Assembly: GCA_965247455.1 (NCBI GenBank)
Contig: CBDFHE010000018.1
Coordinates: forward strand, 682,001 to 746,000
DNA from: JACZYA01 sp965247455
GTDB lineage: Bacteria; Acidobacteriota; Terriglobia; Acidiferrales; 2-02-FULL-67-57
Reading direction: 5' to 3'
Length of the DNA: 64,000 nt
Shown in pieces: positions 1 through 7,630 of this stretch. Position 1 is the stretch's first letter; each line of letters begins with the position of its first letter. The position numbers were made by a program, and so were the translations under genes. The notes under the pieces are model-generated. The model searched no databases. It was given only the letters and a program-made list of their open reading frames with translations, and was not told the origin of the DNA.

Positions 1-2
1 CT

Positions 3-449
3 GCTTACGTCGAGCGGGTGAAGAAGGGCGAGTTTCGCTTAATGGGTTTCGGCCACCGCGTCTACAAGAACTACGACCCGCGCGCTCTCATCATCAAGCG
101 CATCGCCGACGAGGTGTTCGAGGTCACCGGACGCAACCCGCTGCTCGACATTGCCCTGGCTCTGGAGAAAATCGCCCTGGAGGACGACTACTTCGTTAAG
201 CGCCGACTCTATCCCAACGTGGATTTCTACAGCGGCATCATCTACCAGGCCATGGGCTTCCCGGTCGAGATGTATCCGGTGCTGTTCGCCTTGGGGCGCA
301 TGCCGGGTTGGCTGGCGCAGTGGGAGGAGATGCTGGAAGACAAGGAGCAGAAGATCGCCCGCCCCCGCCAGATTTACACCGGGCACGCCAAGCGCGACTA
401 CGTGCCGCTGGCCAAGCGCGTCCCCGCCCCCGCCCGAGCCGCCAGCTAG
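3..449 (+). CDS. gltA: Citrate synthase, C-terminal part (5' end outside window)
   Basis: Catalyses condensation of acetyl-CoA and oxaloacetate in the TCA cycle. The reading frame is open from base 3, so the gene starts before the window. The conserved block RLMGFGHRVYKNYDPRA is visible near the start, followed by the LDIALALEKIALEDDYF and PNVDFYSG segments and the late GRMPGWLAQWEEM segment, all typical of the C-terminal domain. The small active-site region with the catalytic His (GFGHRVYK) is present. It ends in TAG at 447-449, about 90 bp before IS1380 copy 1, which therefore did not interrupt it. Confidence 0.95.
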   Translation, partial: AYVERVKKGEFRLMGFGHRVYKNYDPRALIIKRIADEVFEVTGRNPLLDIALALEKIALEDDYFVKRRLYPNVDFYSGIIYQAMGFPVEMYPVLFALGRMPGWLAQWEEMLEDKEQKIARPRQIYTGHAKRDYVPLAKRVPAPARAAS

Positions 450-536
450 CCGCGTATTTCCTTCTGCAAATTTAGTCAGTTTGGAAGGGGGGCGGGGTTT
501 ATCCCTGTACGGGGGCACCCGCTTCGGACGCCTTGG

Positions 537-2206
537 CCGGGATTTCCGTTTTGCCTGCCCCTGATGGCACGTTTATACACCCGATCGCCGCCGATCGCAC
601 AAAAACTTCGATCGTCGCACAATCGCTCAGCTTCAAAGGCCTTCATCTGAGCCCGCGCCGACGTGCGACCGACTGGAACCCCTGCTTTTCGGGCATTTCT
701 CAGACACCGCTCCACACGTGTGCCCCGTGTCATCGCCGGGCGGGCTTCGTTGCACTTCAGGCCGCGCGTCAGCCTGCCGGCACGGGTAGCGCCCAGATCC
801 TCCGCAGCATGTCGCCGAACAGCCGCCGCGTGAGATGCCCTTCCGCCAGCAGAAGCCAGTAGTACCGCGCATGCTTCACCAGCCGGCCCCCAGTTTTCAC
901 CAGTCGCTGCTGGAGACTCGTGAGCGACCAGCGCTTGACCCGCAGCGGAAGGACCAGTCTGCGCCACAAGTTGCCCAGATTGTAGGCCAGGACGCTCAGT
1001 TGCAGGCGCACCTCGTTCGCCCGGAAACGATGGCACGACAGCCGCGTCCAGTGGGTGGCCTGCTTGCCTTCCTTGATCCATTGCTCCGCCGTACCGCGCT
1101 TGTTGTAAAACCGCACGACCGAGCGGCTCGGGAGGGCCATGTTGGTCACGATGAAGCCGACGCGAGGGAACAGCTCACCTTGGTGGTGCTCCACCTTGGC
1201 GACGATCCGTCTGGGCGTGGTCCAGCTCTTGGCCTGATAGCGGAAACTCTGGTAGCGCACCAAGGGCTTGCAGCTCGGCCGTCCCGGCGGACGAAAGAGG
1301 ATGTCTTCGATTTCCAGCTCCAAGCTCTTGTTCGCCGGCATGCGAATGGCATAGTCCACGTCGCGCTGCTCGAGCGCGTCGTAGATCTCGGGCTTCGCGA
1401 ACGCGGCGTCTGCGCGGAACGCTACGCGCTTGCCCTCCACCTGCTGCCGGTCAATCTCCGGTACGAGCAGGTCGTCCCAGTCGTCGGCGCTATGCACGTT
1501 GCCTGGCCGCAGCGTGGCGGCGAGGCAGTCCCCATGCTCGGTGAACAGAAACAGCGGGTGGTAGCAGACGGACTCGAAGTGCCCGTTATAGGCGCTCCCT
1601 TCCTGCGCCCCATGCACCGGGCTCTCGCTCGAATCCATGTCGAGCACGATCCGGTCGGCGCGCGTCGCCATCTCGGCCTGTGCAAGCACCTCCCGGTTCA
1701 CGGCCCTCAACCCGACGAGATTCTCCTCGTGGGTCAGCAGCTCTGTCTCGAACCAATGCAGCGTCGATGTCAGCGCCGCACCCCGGTCCCAGCGCTTTGG
1801 CGACCCGATGAGACGAAATGTTGGGTCTGCCGACACGCGCCCCGCGTCGTTGAGATCTTCGTAGCCCGCGAGGCGACTGTAGACCGACTGCCGCAGGAGA
1901 TCCACCACGCTGAACTGGGTGTTCATCCCCTGTCGGGAATCGCTCAGGTGCTCGGCGATGAGTGTCTCCAGCCCCAGACGTTCATCCAACTCGCGCACCA
2001 GAATGAGGCCAGCGTCAGAAGTGACGCGCGATCCCTGGAACGCGACTTTCAAGAAGCCGTTGAACGCGAACTGGAATGGCTCGTGTTGTAATTCACCCAC
2101 CGGGTGTCACCCTCCGTAGTGTGGTTCCTTACGTCGGAGCCCCAAAACTCAAGGCGCAGCGACTGGTCCTGGCGATACGGTACCACAGCCAAATCGGAAA
2201 TCCGGG
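537..2206 (-). mobile_element. IS1380-family insertion sequence, copy 1, with exact 5-bp target duplication
   Basis: A 1670-bp element. Its ends read CCGGGATTTCCG (left) and CGGAAATCCGGG (right), an 11/12 imperfect terminal inverted repeat. It is flanked by the direct repeat CTTGG at 532-536 and 2207-2211. The same 1670-bp unit occurs four more times in this window, at 22206, 39860, 44168 and 55678. It contains one transposase gene on the minus strand and about 230 bp of non-coding DNA on the 3' side of that gene. This is the only copy of the five with an exact target duplication, so it is probably the only undisturbed insertion. Confidence 0.95.
769..2100 (-). CDS. IS1380-family transposase (copy 1)
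   Basis: A 443-aa DDE transposase that should catalyse movement of the surrounding element. The N-terminal block SDAGLILVRELDERLGL, the LLRQSVYSRLAGYEDLND block, the first catalytic region VLDMDSSESPVHG, the segment LRPGNVHSADDWDDLL and the late YNKRGTAEQWIKEGKQ region (candidate catalytic Glu) are family hallmarks. The start is GTG; a GGAGGG ribosome-binding site lies about 10 nt upstream on the coding strand. The length is normal for the family and there is no frameshift. The nearly complete open frame on the opposite strand (418 codons) is a GC-rich shadow. Confidence 0.95.
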   Translation of the reverse strand: MGELQHEPFQFAFNGFLKVAFQGSRVTSDAGLILVRELDERLGLETLIAEHLSDSRQGMNTQFSVVDLLRQSVYSRLAGYEDLNDAGRVSADPTFRLIGSPKRWDRGAALTSTLHWFETELLTHEENLVGLRAVNREVLAQAEMATRADRIVLDMDSSESPVHGAQEGSAYNGHFESVCYHPLFLFTEHGDCLAATLRPGNVHSADDWDDLLVPEIDRQQVEGKRVAFRADAAFAKPEIYDALEQRDVDYAIRMPANKSLELEIEDILFRPPGRPSCKPLVRYQSFRYQAKSWTTPRRIVAKVEHHQGELFPRVGFIVTNMALPSRSVVRFYNKRGTAEQWIKEGKQATHWTRLSCHRFRANEVRLQLSVLAYNLGNLWRRLVLPLRVKRWSLTSLQQRLVKTGGRLVKHARYYWLLLAEGHLTRRLFGDMLRRIWALPVPAG

Positions 2207-2275
2207 CTTGGTTGTTTCTTCTGTCTTGCCGACCCCGCCGACCTGCTCGCCCGCCGTAGCTTTAGCGGAGGCGGG

Positions 2276-2372
2276 TCATTCCGGGCGCAGCCCCGCCGTC
2301 GGCGGGGCAAGCCTGCCTACCGCAGGCAGGCGCAGGCAGGCCCGCCTGGGGTGGGCAGGGTCCTCGGAATGA
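2276..2372. repeat. Palindromic intergenic repeat, ATTCCG family, copy 1
   Basis: Bounded by TCATTCCG and its inverse CGGAATGA. Inside are the hairpins GCCCCGCCG/CGGCGGGGC and a CCTGCCTACC-GCAGGCAGG run. A second copy lies at 8254-8350 with the same ends and core but different inserted segments, so the family appears to grow by insertion of short GC-rich palindromes. Non-coding. Confidence 0.8.
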
Positions 2373-2388
2373 GAGTGGAAGAGAAGGA

Positions 2389-2763
2389 TTACTGTCGGAG
2401 GTGGGAGAGGGCGACTTCCAGGCTGACCAGCATGTTGAAGATGGCCAGCACCTGTCGCCGGTGACGCAGGATTCTTTCCAACTGGCTCCACGCGTGCGGC
2501 TCGTGGCGCCAGAGCCGCTGCCAGCGCGAGATTACCTCGCCCGGCACGTCAATATCACGGCGCAATTGCTCCAGTGTGTGGCCGCGCAGAAACAGCCCGT
2601 AGAAGAAAGCCGCTTCCCGTTGCGGGTTTTGCAGCTCCGCTGGTTCCGAGTTCAGCAGCTCCGCCGCACTTGAGGCCACGCGAACTGTCGTTCCTACTGA
2701 GGTTGCCATTCCTGCGTCCCAAGCAAAGCGATATCTATACCGCAAGGCCCTGCGCCAGCGCAA
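2389..2763 (-). CDS. Hypothetical protein with a helix-turn-helix-like segment
   Basis: A 124-aa frame I cannot assign to a named family. Residues about 45-110 (REAAFFYGLFLRGHTLEQ, then RRDIDVPGEVISRWQRLW) look like a small helical DNA-binding or sigma-like module: a helix, a turn after RGHTLEQL, and a second helix ISRWQRL. A start at Met19 (2709) is as plausible as the first Met, because neither has a clear ribosome-binding site. It is divergent from the outer-membrane gene at 2930, with the 2764-2929 gap between them, so a role as local regulator is possible but only inferred from position. Confidence 0.5.
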   Translation of the reverse strand: MRWRRALRYRYRFAWDAGMATSVGTTVRVASSAAELLNSEPAELQNPQREAAFFYGLFLRGHTLEQLRRDIDVPGEVISRWQRLWRHEPHAWSQLERILRHRRQVLAIFNMLVSLEVALSHLRQ

Positions 2764-2863
2764 GCCCTTATGAATATCGGCACCTGCGCGGCTTTATCTT
2801 AATCTACACGCTCACGCCGCGTCGAGGCGGGTGGAAATGGCCGCAGGAGGTGGCATCAGGGGC

Positions 2864-2915
2864 TTGACCGAGACATATTTAACTGATATTAATATAAACT
2901 ATTAACTGTGGTTAA
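2864..2915 (+). promoter_or_regulatory. Promoter A with TTAA operator (outer-membrane barrel gene)
   Basis: TTGACC (2864-2869), 17-bp spacer, TATTAAT (2887-2893), then TTAAC at 2902-2906 and TTAA at 2912-2915. The same -35/-10 spacing and the same TATTAATA-N7-TTAAC-N5-TTAA arrangement recur at 3857-3908 and 5131-5182. Part of the arrangement is a dyad, TTAAC-N4-GTTAA, covering the expected transcription start. This suggests a repressor shared by the three genes. Confidence 0.75.
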
Positions 2916-2929
2916 ATAGAGGAGGAAGG

Positions 2930-3898
2930 ATGTTTTCAGTCCCTTGCGGGCGGCGGTTCGGCCTGCTGCTGATCTTTGCGCTGGCCGCGGGGCCCGTACG
3001 GGCGCAAGGAATCCAAGTGCCCCCCACCGAGGCGGCCGAGGAGCCGGACTATTTCTTCCTGACCGGCGGGCCCTACACGCAGAAGAAGAACTCGCCGCAG
3101 ATCATTTGGGCCAACCAGTGGTACTTGTCTTCCGGCGGCGTCCGCACGCGCGCCTACACCGGCGCGGGCCGCTTCGAGTGGGGCCTGACCGACCGTTGGG
3201 AAGTGGACTTTGAGTTCGGCGCGCTGCACGCCCGCGAGCGCCTGCTGGGCGTTACCACTTTCAGCGAGGGCGGGGCCGCCGATCTACTGTTCGGGGTGCG
3301 CTACCGGCTGCTGGATGAGTCCTTCGCACCCTTCACCCTGACGATGGGGCCGCAGGTGGTGGCGCCCGTTGCCAGCCGTCGCCGAGGTCTGGGAACCGGG
3401 AAGGTCGGCTACGCCTGGGACCTCGCCGCCGCCAAGGAGTGGGCCGGGCCGGTCTTCGTGGCTGCGTCCGTCAACCTGGGCGTCACGCCCGGCGTGCCCG
3501 CTTTTGCCGACGGCACCGGCCCCGAATTTGACCTCAGCCAGGTGGCGGGGGCTGTGGCCCTCGGGTTTCGTCCGCTCGAACGCGAGACGACTTTCGGCGC
3601 CAGCCACGACCTCCACGTCCTGCTGGAAGTGGGCGGCAGCCGCGCCGATGACATCGAGGCAGGGCAACGGGTGCGCGCAACCGAAGTGTTTTTCGCCCCC
3701 GGTCTTCGCTACGGGTTCGTCGGCCGCGGCGGCTCGCTCACCGAGATTGGAGTGTCGTTCCCGCTCGGGCTGACCGGCGGTGCCGCCGATTGGGGCTTTA
3801 TTCTCCAGTTCCAGCACGAGTTGCCTTCCTTGTTTGTGGAGGGCCGGCAAGAACCCTTGACAGCTTCCTGGTTAAGGTGTATTAATAGTCTGTGTTAA
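2930..3898 (+). CDS. Predicted outer-membrane beta-barrel protein
   Basis: A 322-aa secreted protein with an N-terminal signal peptide (GLLLIFALAAGPVRAQ, cleavage near residue 26). The rest alternates amphipathic strands and Gly/aromatic turns (RFEWGLTDRWEVDFEFG, DLLFGVRYRLL, YAWDLAAAKEW), the pattern of MetA-pathway-type or transporter-like outer-membrane barrels. The start has a strong GGAGGAAGG ribosome-binding site directly upstream. The last residues (after VEGRQEP) are read from promoter B of the next gene, so the native C-terminus may have been altered. It is the first gene of a three-promoter cluster with a multicopper oxidase, which points to metal or redox-stress function; the substrate is unknown. 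Confidence 0.75.
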   Translation: MFSVPCGRRFGLLLIFALAAGPVRAQGIQVPPTEAAEEPDYFFLTGGPYTQKKNSPQIIWANQWYLSSGGVRTRAYTGAGRFEWGLTDRWEVDFEFGALHARERLLGVTTFSEGGAADLLFGVRYRLLDESFAPFTLTMGPQVVAPVASRRRGLGTGKVGYAWDLAAAKEWAGPVFVAASVNLGVTPGVPAFADGTGPEFDLSQVAGAVALGFRPLERETTFGASHDLHVLLEVGGSRADDIEAGQRVRATEVFFAPGLRYGFVGRGGSLTEIGVSFPLGLTGGAADWGFILQFQHELPSLFVEGRQEPLTASWLRCINSLC

Positions 3899-3908
3899 CG
3901 TAGATTAA
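3857..3908 (+). promoter_or_regulatory. Promoter B with TTAA operator (cytochrome/barrel pseudogene)
   Basis: TTGACA (3857-3862), 17-bp spacer, TATTAAT (3880-3886), TTAAC (3895-3899), TTAA (3905-3908). The -35 is a perfect consensus. The spacer also holds GGTTAA, another TTAA unit. The element overlaps the last codons of the upstream ORF. Confidence 0.8.
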
Positions 3909-3951
3909 CTTTACGTCTTCACTGTAGTTAATTCTCGATGAGAGGACAACT

Positions 3952-5101
3952 ATGCGACTTCGCCTTTCGGTGGCCGCGGCGGCAATGCTCCTGATGGTGT
4001 TGTGGCTCGGGCAGGAGGAGGGCGGTGCGGTACCGTATTTTGCCCGCCGGTACAAACAACCTTGCACCACGTGCCACGTAATTCCGCCCAAACTCAATCA
4101 GTTCGGCGAAGATTTTCTGGCTCGGGGTTACCGTTTCCTGGGCGATCCCCCTCAGGAGAGGACCTGGCCCTTTGCGGTCTGGGCCACGTGGCGGGGACAA
4201 GTCGAGGCCAGCCGAGACCGCGGCCGCGGCCTGCCGAACCGGGTGGAAATCATTTCCGGCGGTCCCGTAGGCAGGCCGTACGCGCGCCTTCTACTTTCTC
4301 GAGTAGCTGCCGATCAGCCAGCAGGTGGGCAGTGACGGCCGCCGCGTGGAACGACACGGCCGGTTCGAGGATCTCTTTGTGTCGTTGCCGGTGGGGAGCG
4401 CCTACGTAACCGTGGGGCAGTTCCGGTCTCTTACCCAGGTCGACGTCTCTCGGCGACTCTCGCTTTCCACCCCGCTGGCGTTTTCGGCCGGCTTGGCGGG
4501 GAAACCAGCACTCAGTTCGCGTCTGAGCGGCTTGCGCAGTTTTTCTCTGGCCGGGCGCTCCCCCGCCGTACGGCTCAGCCACCAGTGGACTCGAGGCCGG
4601 CGGCGGGCCGACGGCTGGTACAACTCCGTTACTATGCCGTTCGCGGGTGAGTTGGTGATTCCGCTCACCGGGCGCGTGAATCGGGAACGCGGGTTTGAAT
4701 TCGAGTTGCGCCCCAAGGGCGCGTTGCTCGAGAGTTACTACCGGCACGGGTTGAGTTCCTTCGGTGGGCACGTCTTCCTGGGGGCGGAGCGCCGGTTGTT
4801 CGGTTTGGTGGGCACCTACAATCGCGGCCCGTTCTTCTCCACCGCCGCCGTTGGGTTTGGTCGCGAACGGACGGGGCAAAAGGACACGCGGATTAGTTGG
4901 GAAACCGAGTTCATTCCGAGGCCGTGGTTGGCCCTGGCTTTGCGGGTGGACGATCGCACCGGGAGCGATCGCCCCCCGGCGCTCATTCCGCATATCAACC
5001 TTGCGTTTCCCTTAACATCCTACATCGTGCGAATCACCGTCGAGCACCGTCAGCAACGCGGGAACCGGCAATGGCTTTTGGAGACGGGTGTCGTCTTTTG
5101 A
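3952..5101 (+). pseudogene. Cytochrome-c-motif / beta-barrel protein, broken by frameshift and nonsense codon
   Basis: The first part (3952 to about 4280) has a signal peptide and a single c-type heme motif CTTCH in ARRYKQPCTTCHVIPPKLNQ, followed by QFGEDFLARGYRF. The second part, in another frame up to 5101, is a beta-barrel-like region (LFVSLPVGSAYVTVGQFRS ... RGFEFELRPKG). Reading the second frame back gives AFYFLE-stop-LPISQQVGSDGR. One frameshift near 4270-4290 and one TAG at 4304-4306 (probably once TGG) therefore separate the two halves. The intact protein would be about 380 aa: a periplasmic heme-binding head with an outer-membrane barrel. The promoter is intact, so the decay looks recent, or two base-calling errors are present. 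Confidence 0.7.
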
Positions 5102-5130
5102 GCGCAGCAGGAGGGGGGCCGCCTCGGCTC

Positions 5131-5182
5131 TTGACGGGACCTGGTTTAAGGGGTATTAATACTGGAAGTTAACCTTGATTAA
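5131..5182 (+). promoter_or_regulatory. Promoter C with TTAA operator (multicopper oxidase gene)
   Basis: TTGACG (5131-5136), 17-bp spacer containing GGTTTAA, TATTAAT (5154-5160), TTAAC (5169-5173), TTAA (5179-5182). The spacing matches promoters A and B exactly. Confidence 0.8.
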
Positions 5183-5212
5183 TATTCGGACGGGGAGCCA
5201 AGCGAGGAAGCC

Positions 5213-6256
5213 ATGAAGAACAGGACACGGATGTTGCTGGCGGCAGTGTTGGTTTTGGCGATGGCGGCGGGATTGTTGCTGTGGCCACCCGGCCGGGAGG
5301 CCGCTGACCAGGCTGACTCGATCCCGCAGGCCCGGGCAGTGGCGGCCGGCCACGCGCGGCACCTGCCGCCCACGCTGGGCAGCGGGCGCTATCAGTACAG
5401 TGACCCCTCCGAGTGGCGCTTCGACGCCACGCAGGTGTACGACCCCACGCCTCCACCGCCCGGCCCCGCTCCCGACGGCGTGCGGGAGTACACGCTGGTG
5501 ATTGAAGAGGACGTGCCGCACGAGGTGGCGCCCGGCGTAACCATCCCGGCGTGGACCTTCAACCGCACCGTGCCCGGCCCGGTCCTGCGCGTGACCGAGG
5601 GCGAGCTGCTGCGCGTGACGCTGGTGAACAAAGGGAGCTTGCCGCACACGATTCACTTCCACGGCATCCATCCCGCTTCCGCCGACGGCGTGTTTGAGCT
5701 GGTGCCGCCGGGCGGGTCTTACACCTACGAGTTCATCGCGCGTCCCTTCGGCATCATGCCCTACCACTGCCACTCCATGCCGACTTCCCAGCACATCCAC
5801 AACGGCTTGTACGGGCTGATGATCATCGATCCCAAGCCGGGCCGCCCGCCCATGCGCGAGTTGGCGATGGTGATGAGCGCCTTCGACCTGGACCGCGACG
5901 GCGAGGCCGAATTCTACGCCTGGAACGGGCGCGCGTTTCAGTACGCCGACAACCCGATTGAGCTCGCCCAGGGCGAGCCGGTGCGGATGTACGTAGTGAA
6001 CTTTTTCGAGGAGGCGATGGTGCCGCACCTGCACGCGAATCTATACCAGCTCTATCCCACCGGCACGTCGCTGACGCCGAGCGAGTACACCGACGTCAAG
6101 ACCCTGAGCATCGCCGAGCGCGCCATGCTGGAGTTTCAGTACGACTACCCCGGCACTTACATGTTCCAGTGTCACGTCACCGAGCACATGGAGCAGGGCT
6201 TGATGGGCTGGTTCAACGTGGTGGAGAAAACGCAGGCGGCGCACCGCCGGCCGTAG
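5213..6256 (+). CDS. Two-domain multicopper oxidase
   Basis: A 347-aa exported copper oxidase; an N-terminal membrane/signal segment (MLLAAVLVLAMAAGLLLW) is visible. Domain 1 has H145-T-I-H148-F-H150-G and Y-H185-C186-H187-SM with HIHNGLYGLM downstream. Domain 2 has H272-L-H274 and F-Q-C320-HVTEHMEQGLM. Such proteins oxidise Cu(I), phenols or metal ions, or resemble nitrite reductase. Unusually, both cupredoxin domains keep a Cys-His-Met-like type 1 copper set, whereas most described two-domain enzymes keep one. The upstream TTAA promoter and the following ZIP-like transporter suggest metal homeostasis. The start ATG lies about 10 nt after GAGGAAG. Confidence 0.9.
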   Translation: MKNRTRMLLAAVLVLAMAAGLLLWPPGREAADQADSIPQARAVAAGHARHLPPTLGSGRYQYSDPSEWRFDATQVYDPTPPPPGPAPDGVREYTLVIEEDVPHEVAPGVTIPAWTFNRTVPGPVLRVTEGELLRVTLVNKGSLPHTIHFHGIHPASADGVFELVPPGGSYTYEFIARPFGIMPYHCHSMPTSQHIHNGLYGLMIIDPKPGRPPMRELAMVMSAFDLDRDGEAEFYAWNGRAFQYADNPIELAQGEPVRMYVVNFFEEAMVPHLHANLYQLYPTGTSLTPSEYTDVKTLSIAERAMLEFQYDYPGTYMFQCHVTEHMEQGLMGWFNVVEKTQAAHRRP

Positions 6257-6312
6257 GAGTGCCAGGGAGGGTATTCTTGAAGGAACATCGCACCGAGTCA
6301 CGTTTTCTTTTT

Positions 6313-6399
6313 GTCGTTCTGAGCGAAGCGAAGAATCCCCCCGTAATTGAAAAGGCCGTGTAGGGGATTCTTCGTCGCCTGCAGGCTCCTCAGAATGAC
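6313..6399. repeat. Imperfect palindrome of the GAAGAATCC family
   Basis: Begins GTCGTTCTGAGCGAAGCG and ends with the inverse GGCTCCTCAGAATGAC; GAAGAATCCCC and GGGGATTCTTC pair around a 17-nt centre. A partial relative (GGGATTCTTCGTCGCCT) lies at 23881-23898, just outside IS1380 copy 2. It lies in the upstream region of the ZIP-like gene and contains an in-frame ATG that is unlikely to be its start. Confidence 0.75.
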
Positions 6400-6415
6400 A
6401 GGGCCAAAGGAAAAA

Positions 6416-7630
6416 ATGGCGCAAGCAGAAAGAAACACAGCAGGGAAGTCGTCGCGCGCGGTTGTGATCGCCAGCGCGCTGCTGCCGGTGCTGCTGCTGG
6501 CGGGCATTTTGTATTTCCTGGTCACGCAGGGCACGGGGCTCAATCTGGCCGCGCCGGCTCCGATTGAGAAGCTGGAATTCGAGCGCATCGTGCTGCGCCC
6601 GGGCGAAATCCGCGCCCACGTCATCAACACCGGCCCCGAGGCGGTGACGATTGCGCAGGTGCAGGTGGGCTTCCTGAACCGGGCCAGTTGGGAGTTCGCC
6701 GTCAGCCCCGACCCCACCATTGCGCGGCTGGGCCGGGCGGTGGTCAGCATTCCCTACCCGTGGACGCCGGGCGAGCCCTACGAGATCGTTCTCATCACCA
6801 CCAACAGCCTGATCTTCACGCACGAGATTGAAATCGCCGCCGAGACGCCTACCGCCGGCCCGGCCATGCTGGGCCGCTTCGCGCTGCTGGGCATCTACGT
6901 CGGCGTCATCCCGGTGTTTCTGGGGATTGGCTGGCTGCCGTTTCTGCGGGTGCTGCCGCAGCGCTGGTACTTCTTTCTACTCAGCTTGACGGTGGGGCTG
7001 CTGGTCTTCCTGGGCGTGGACGCGCTGGAAGAGGCGCTGGAAAACGCCGAGCACGTGCCGGGACCCTATCAGGGTGTGGCGCTGATTTTGATCGGATTGT
7101 CCATCAGTCTGCTGGGGCTCTACGCCGTCTCGGGCTGGCTCAAGCAGCGACGGCGGCAGTCATCGGAGGCGGGTGCCAGTTTCCTGCTGGCTTACACCGT
7201 CGCCTTCGGCATCGGTGTGCACAACCTGGGCGAAGGGTTGGCGATTGGCGGAGCCTACGCGCTGGGCGCGGTCTCGATGGGCACGCACCTGGTGCTGGGC
7301 TTCACGCTCCATAACTTGACCGAGGGCGTGGCGGTGATAGCGCCGGTGGTGCGGTCGGATTTTCGGTGGTCGCACTTGGTTTGGCTCGGCTTGTTGGCGG
7401 GCGCGCCCACCATTGCCGGCACGCTGCTGGGGGCTTTCGCCTACACTGCGCTGTGGGCGGTGCTGTTCCTTGCCATCGGCGCCGGCGCGGTCTTTCAGGT
7501 TGTGATCGAAATAACCCGCCACCAAATGAGGGAAGCTGGCGCGGCTGCGCTGGCGAGCGGCCCCAGCCTGGCCGGCTTCGCGCTCGGCTTGGCGGTCATG
7601 TACGTCACCGGCCTCTTCGTCACCGTCTAG
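6416..7630 (+). CDS. ZIP-family-like metal transporter
   Basis: A 404-aa membrane protein. Residues 15-35 form a transmembrane anchor, followed by an extracytoplasmic domain of about 115 residues, then about eight hydrophobic segments. The two metal-binding helices carry HNLGEGLAIGGAYALG and HNLTEGVAVIAP, the HN-x-x-EG signature of ZIP transporters. The large N-terminal soluble domain is not typical of ZIP proteins. I chose the ATG at 6416 because AAAGGA lies just upstream; an earlier in-frame ATG at 6347 falls inside a palindromic repeat. It is downstream of the multicopper oxidase and overlaps tail-to-tail with the peroxiredoxin gene. Confidence 0.85.
   Translation: MAQAERNTAGKSSRAVVIASALLPVLLLAGILYFLVTQGTGLNLAAPAPIEKLEFERIVLRPGEIRAHVINTGPEAVTIAQVQVGFLNRASWEFAVSPDPTIARLGRAVVSIPYPWTPGEPYEIVLITTNSLIFTHEIEIAAETPTAGPAMLGRFALLGIYVGVIPVFLGIGWLPFLRVLPQRWYFFLLSLTVGLLVFLGVDALEEALENAEHVPGPYQGVALILIGLSISLLGLYAVSGWLKQRRRQSSEAGASFLLAYTVAFGIGVHNLGEGLAIGGAYALGAVSMGTHLVLGFTLHNLTEGVAVIAPVVRSDFRWSHLVWLGLLAGAPTIAGTLLGAFAYTALWAVLFLAIGAGAVFQVVIEITRHQMREAGAAALASGPSLAGFALGLAVMYVTGLFVTV

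Noticed and set aside
835..2091. 418-codon open frame on the strand opposite the IS1380 transposase (also at the other four copies)
   Set aside because: It mirrors the transposase codons, has no ribosome-binding site or family motif, and is a usual shadow in GC-rich DNA.
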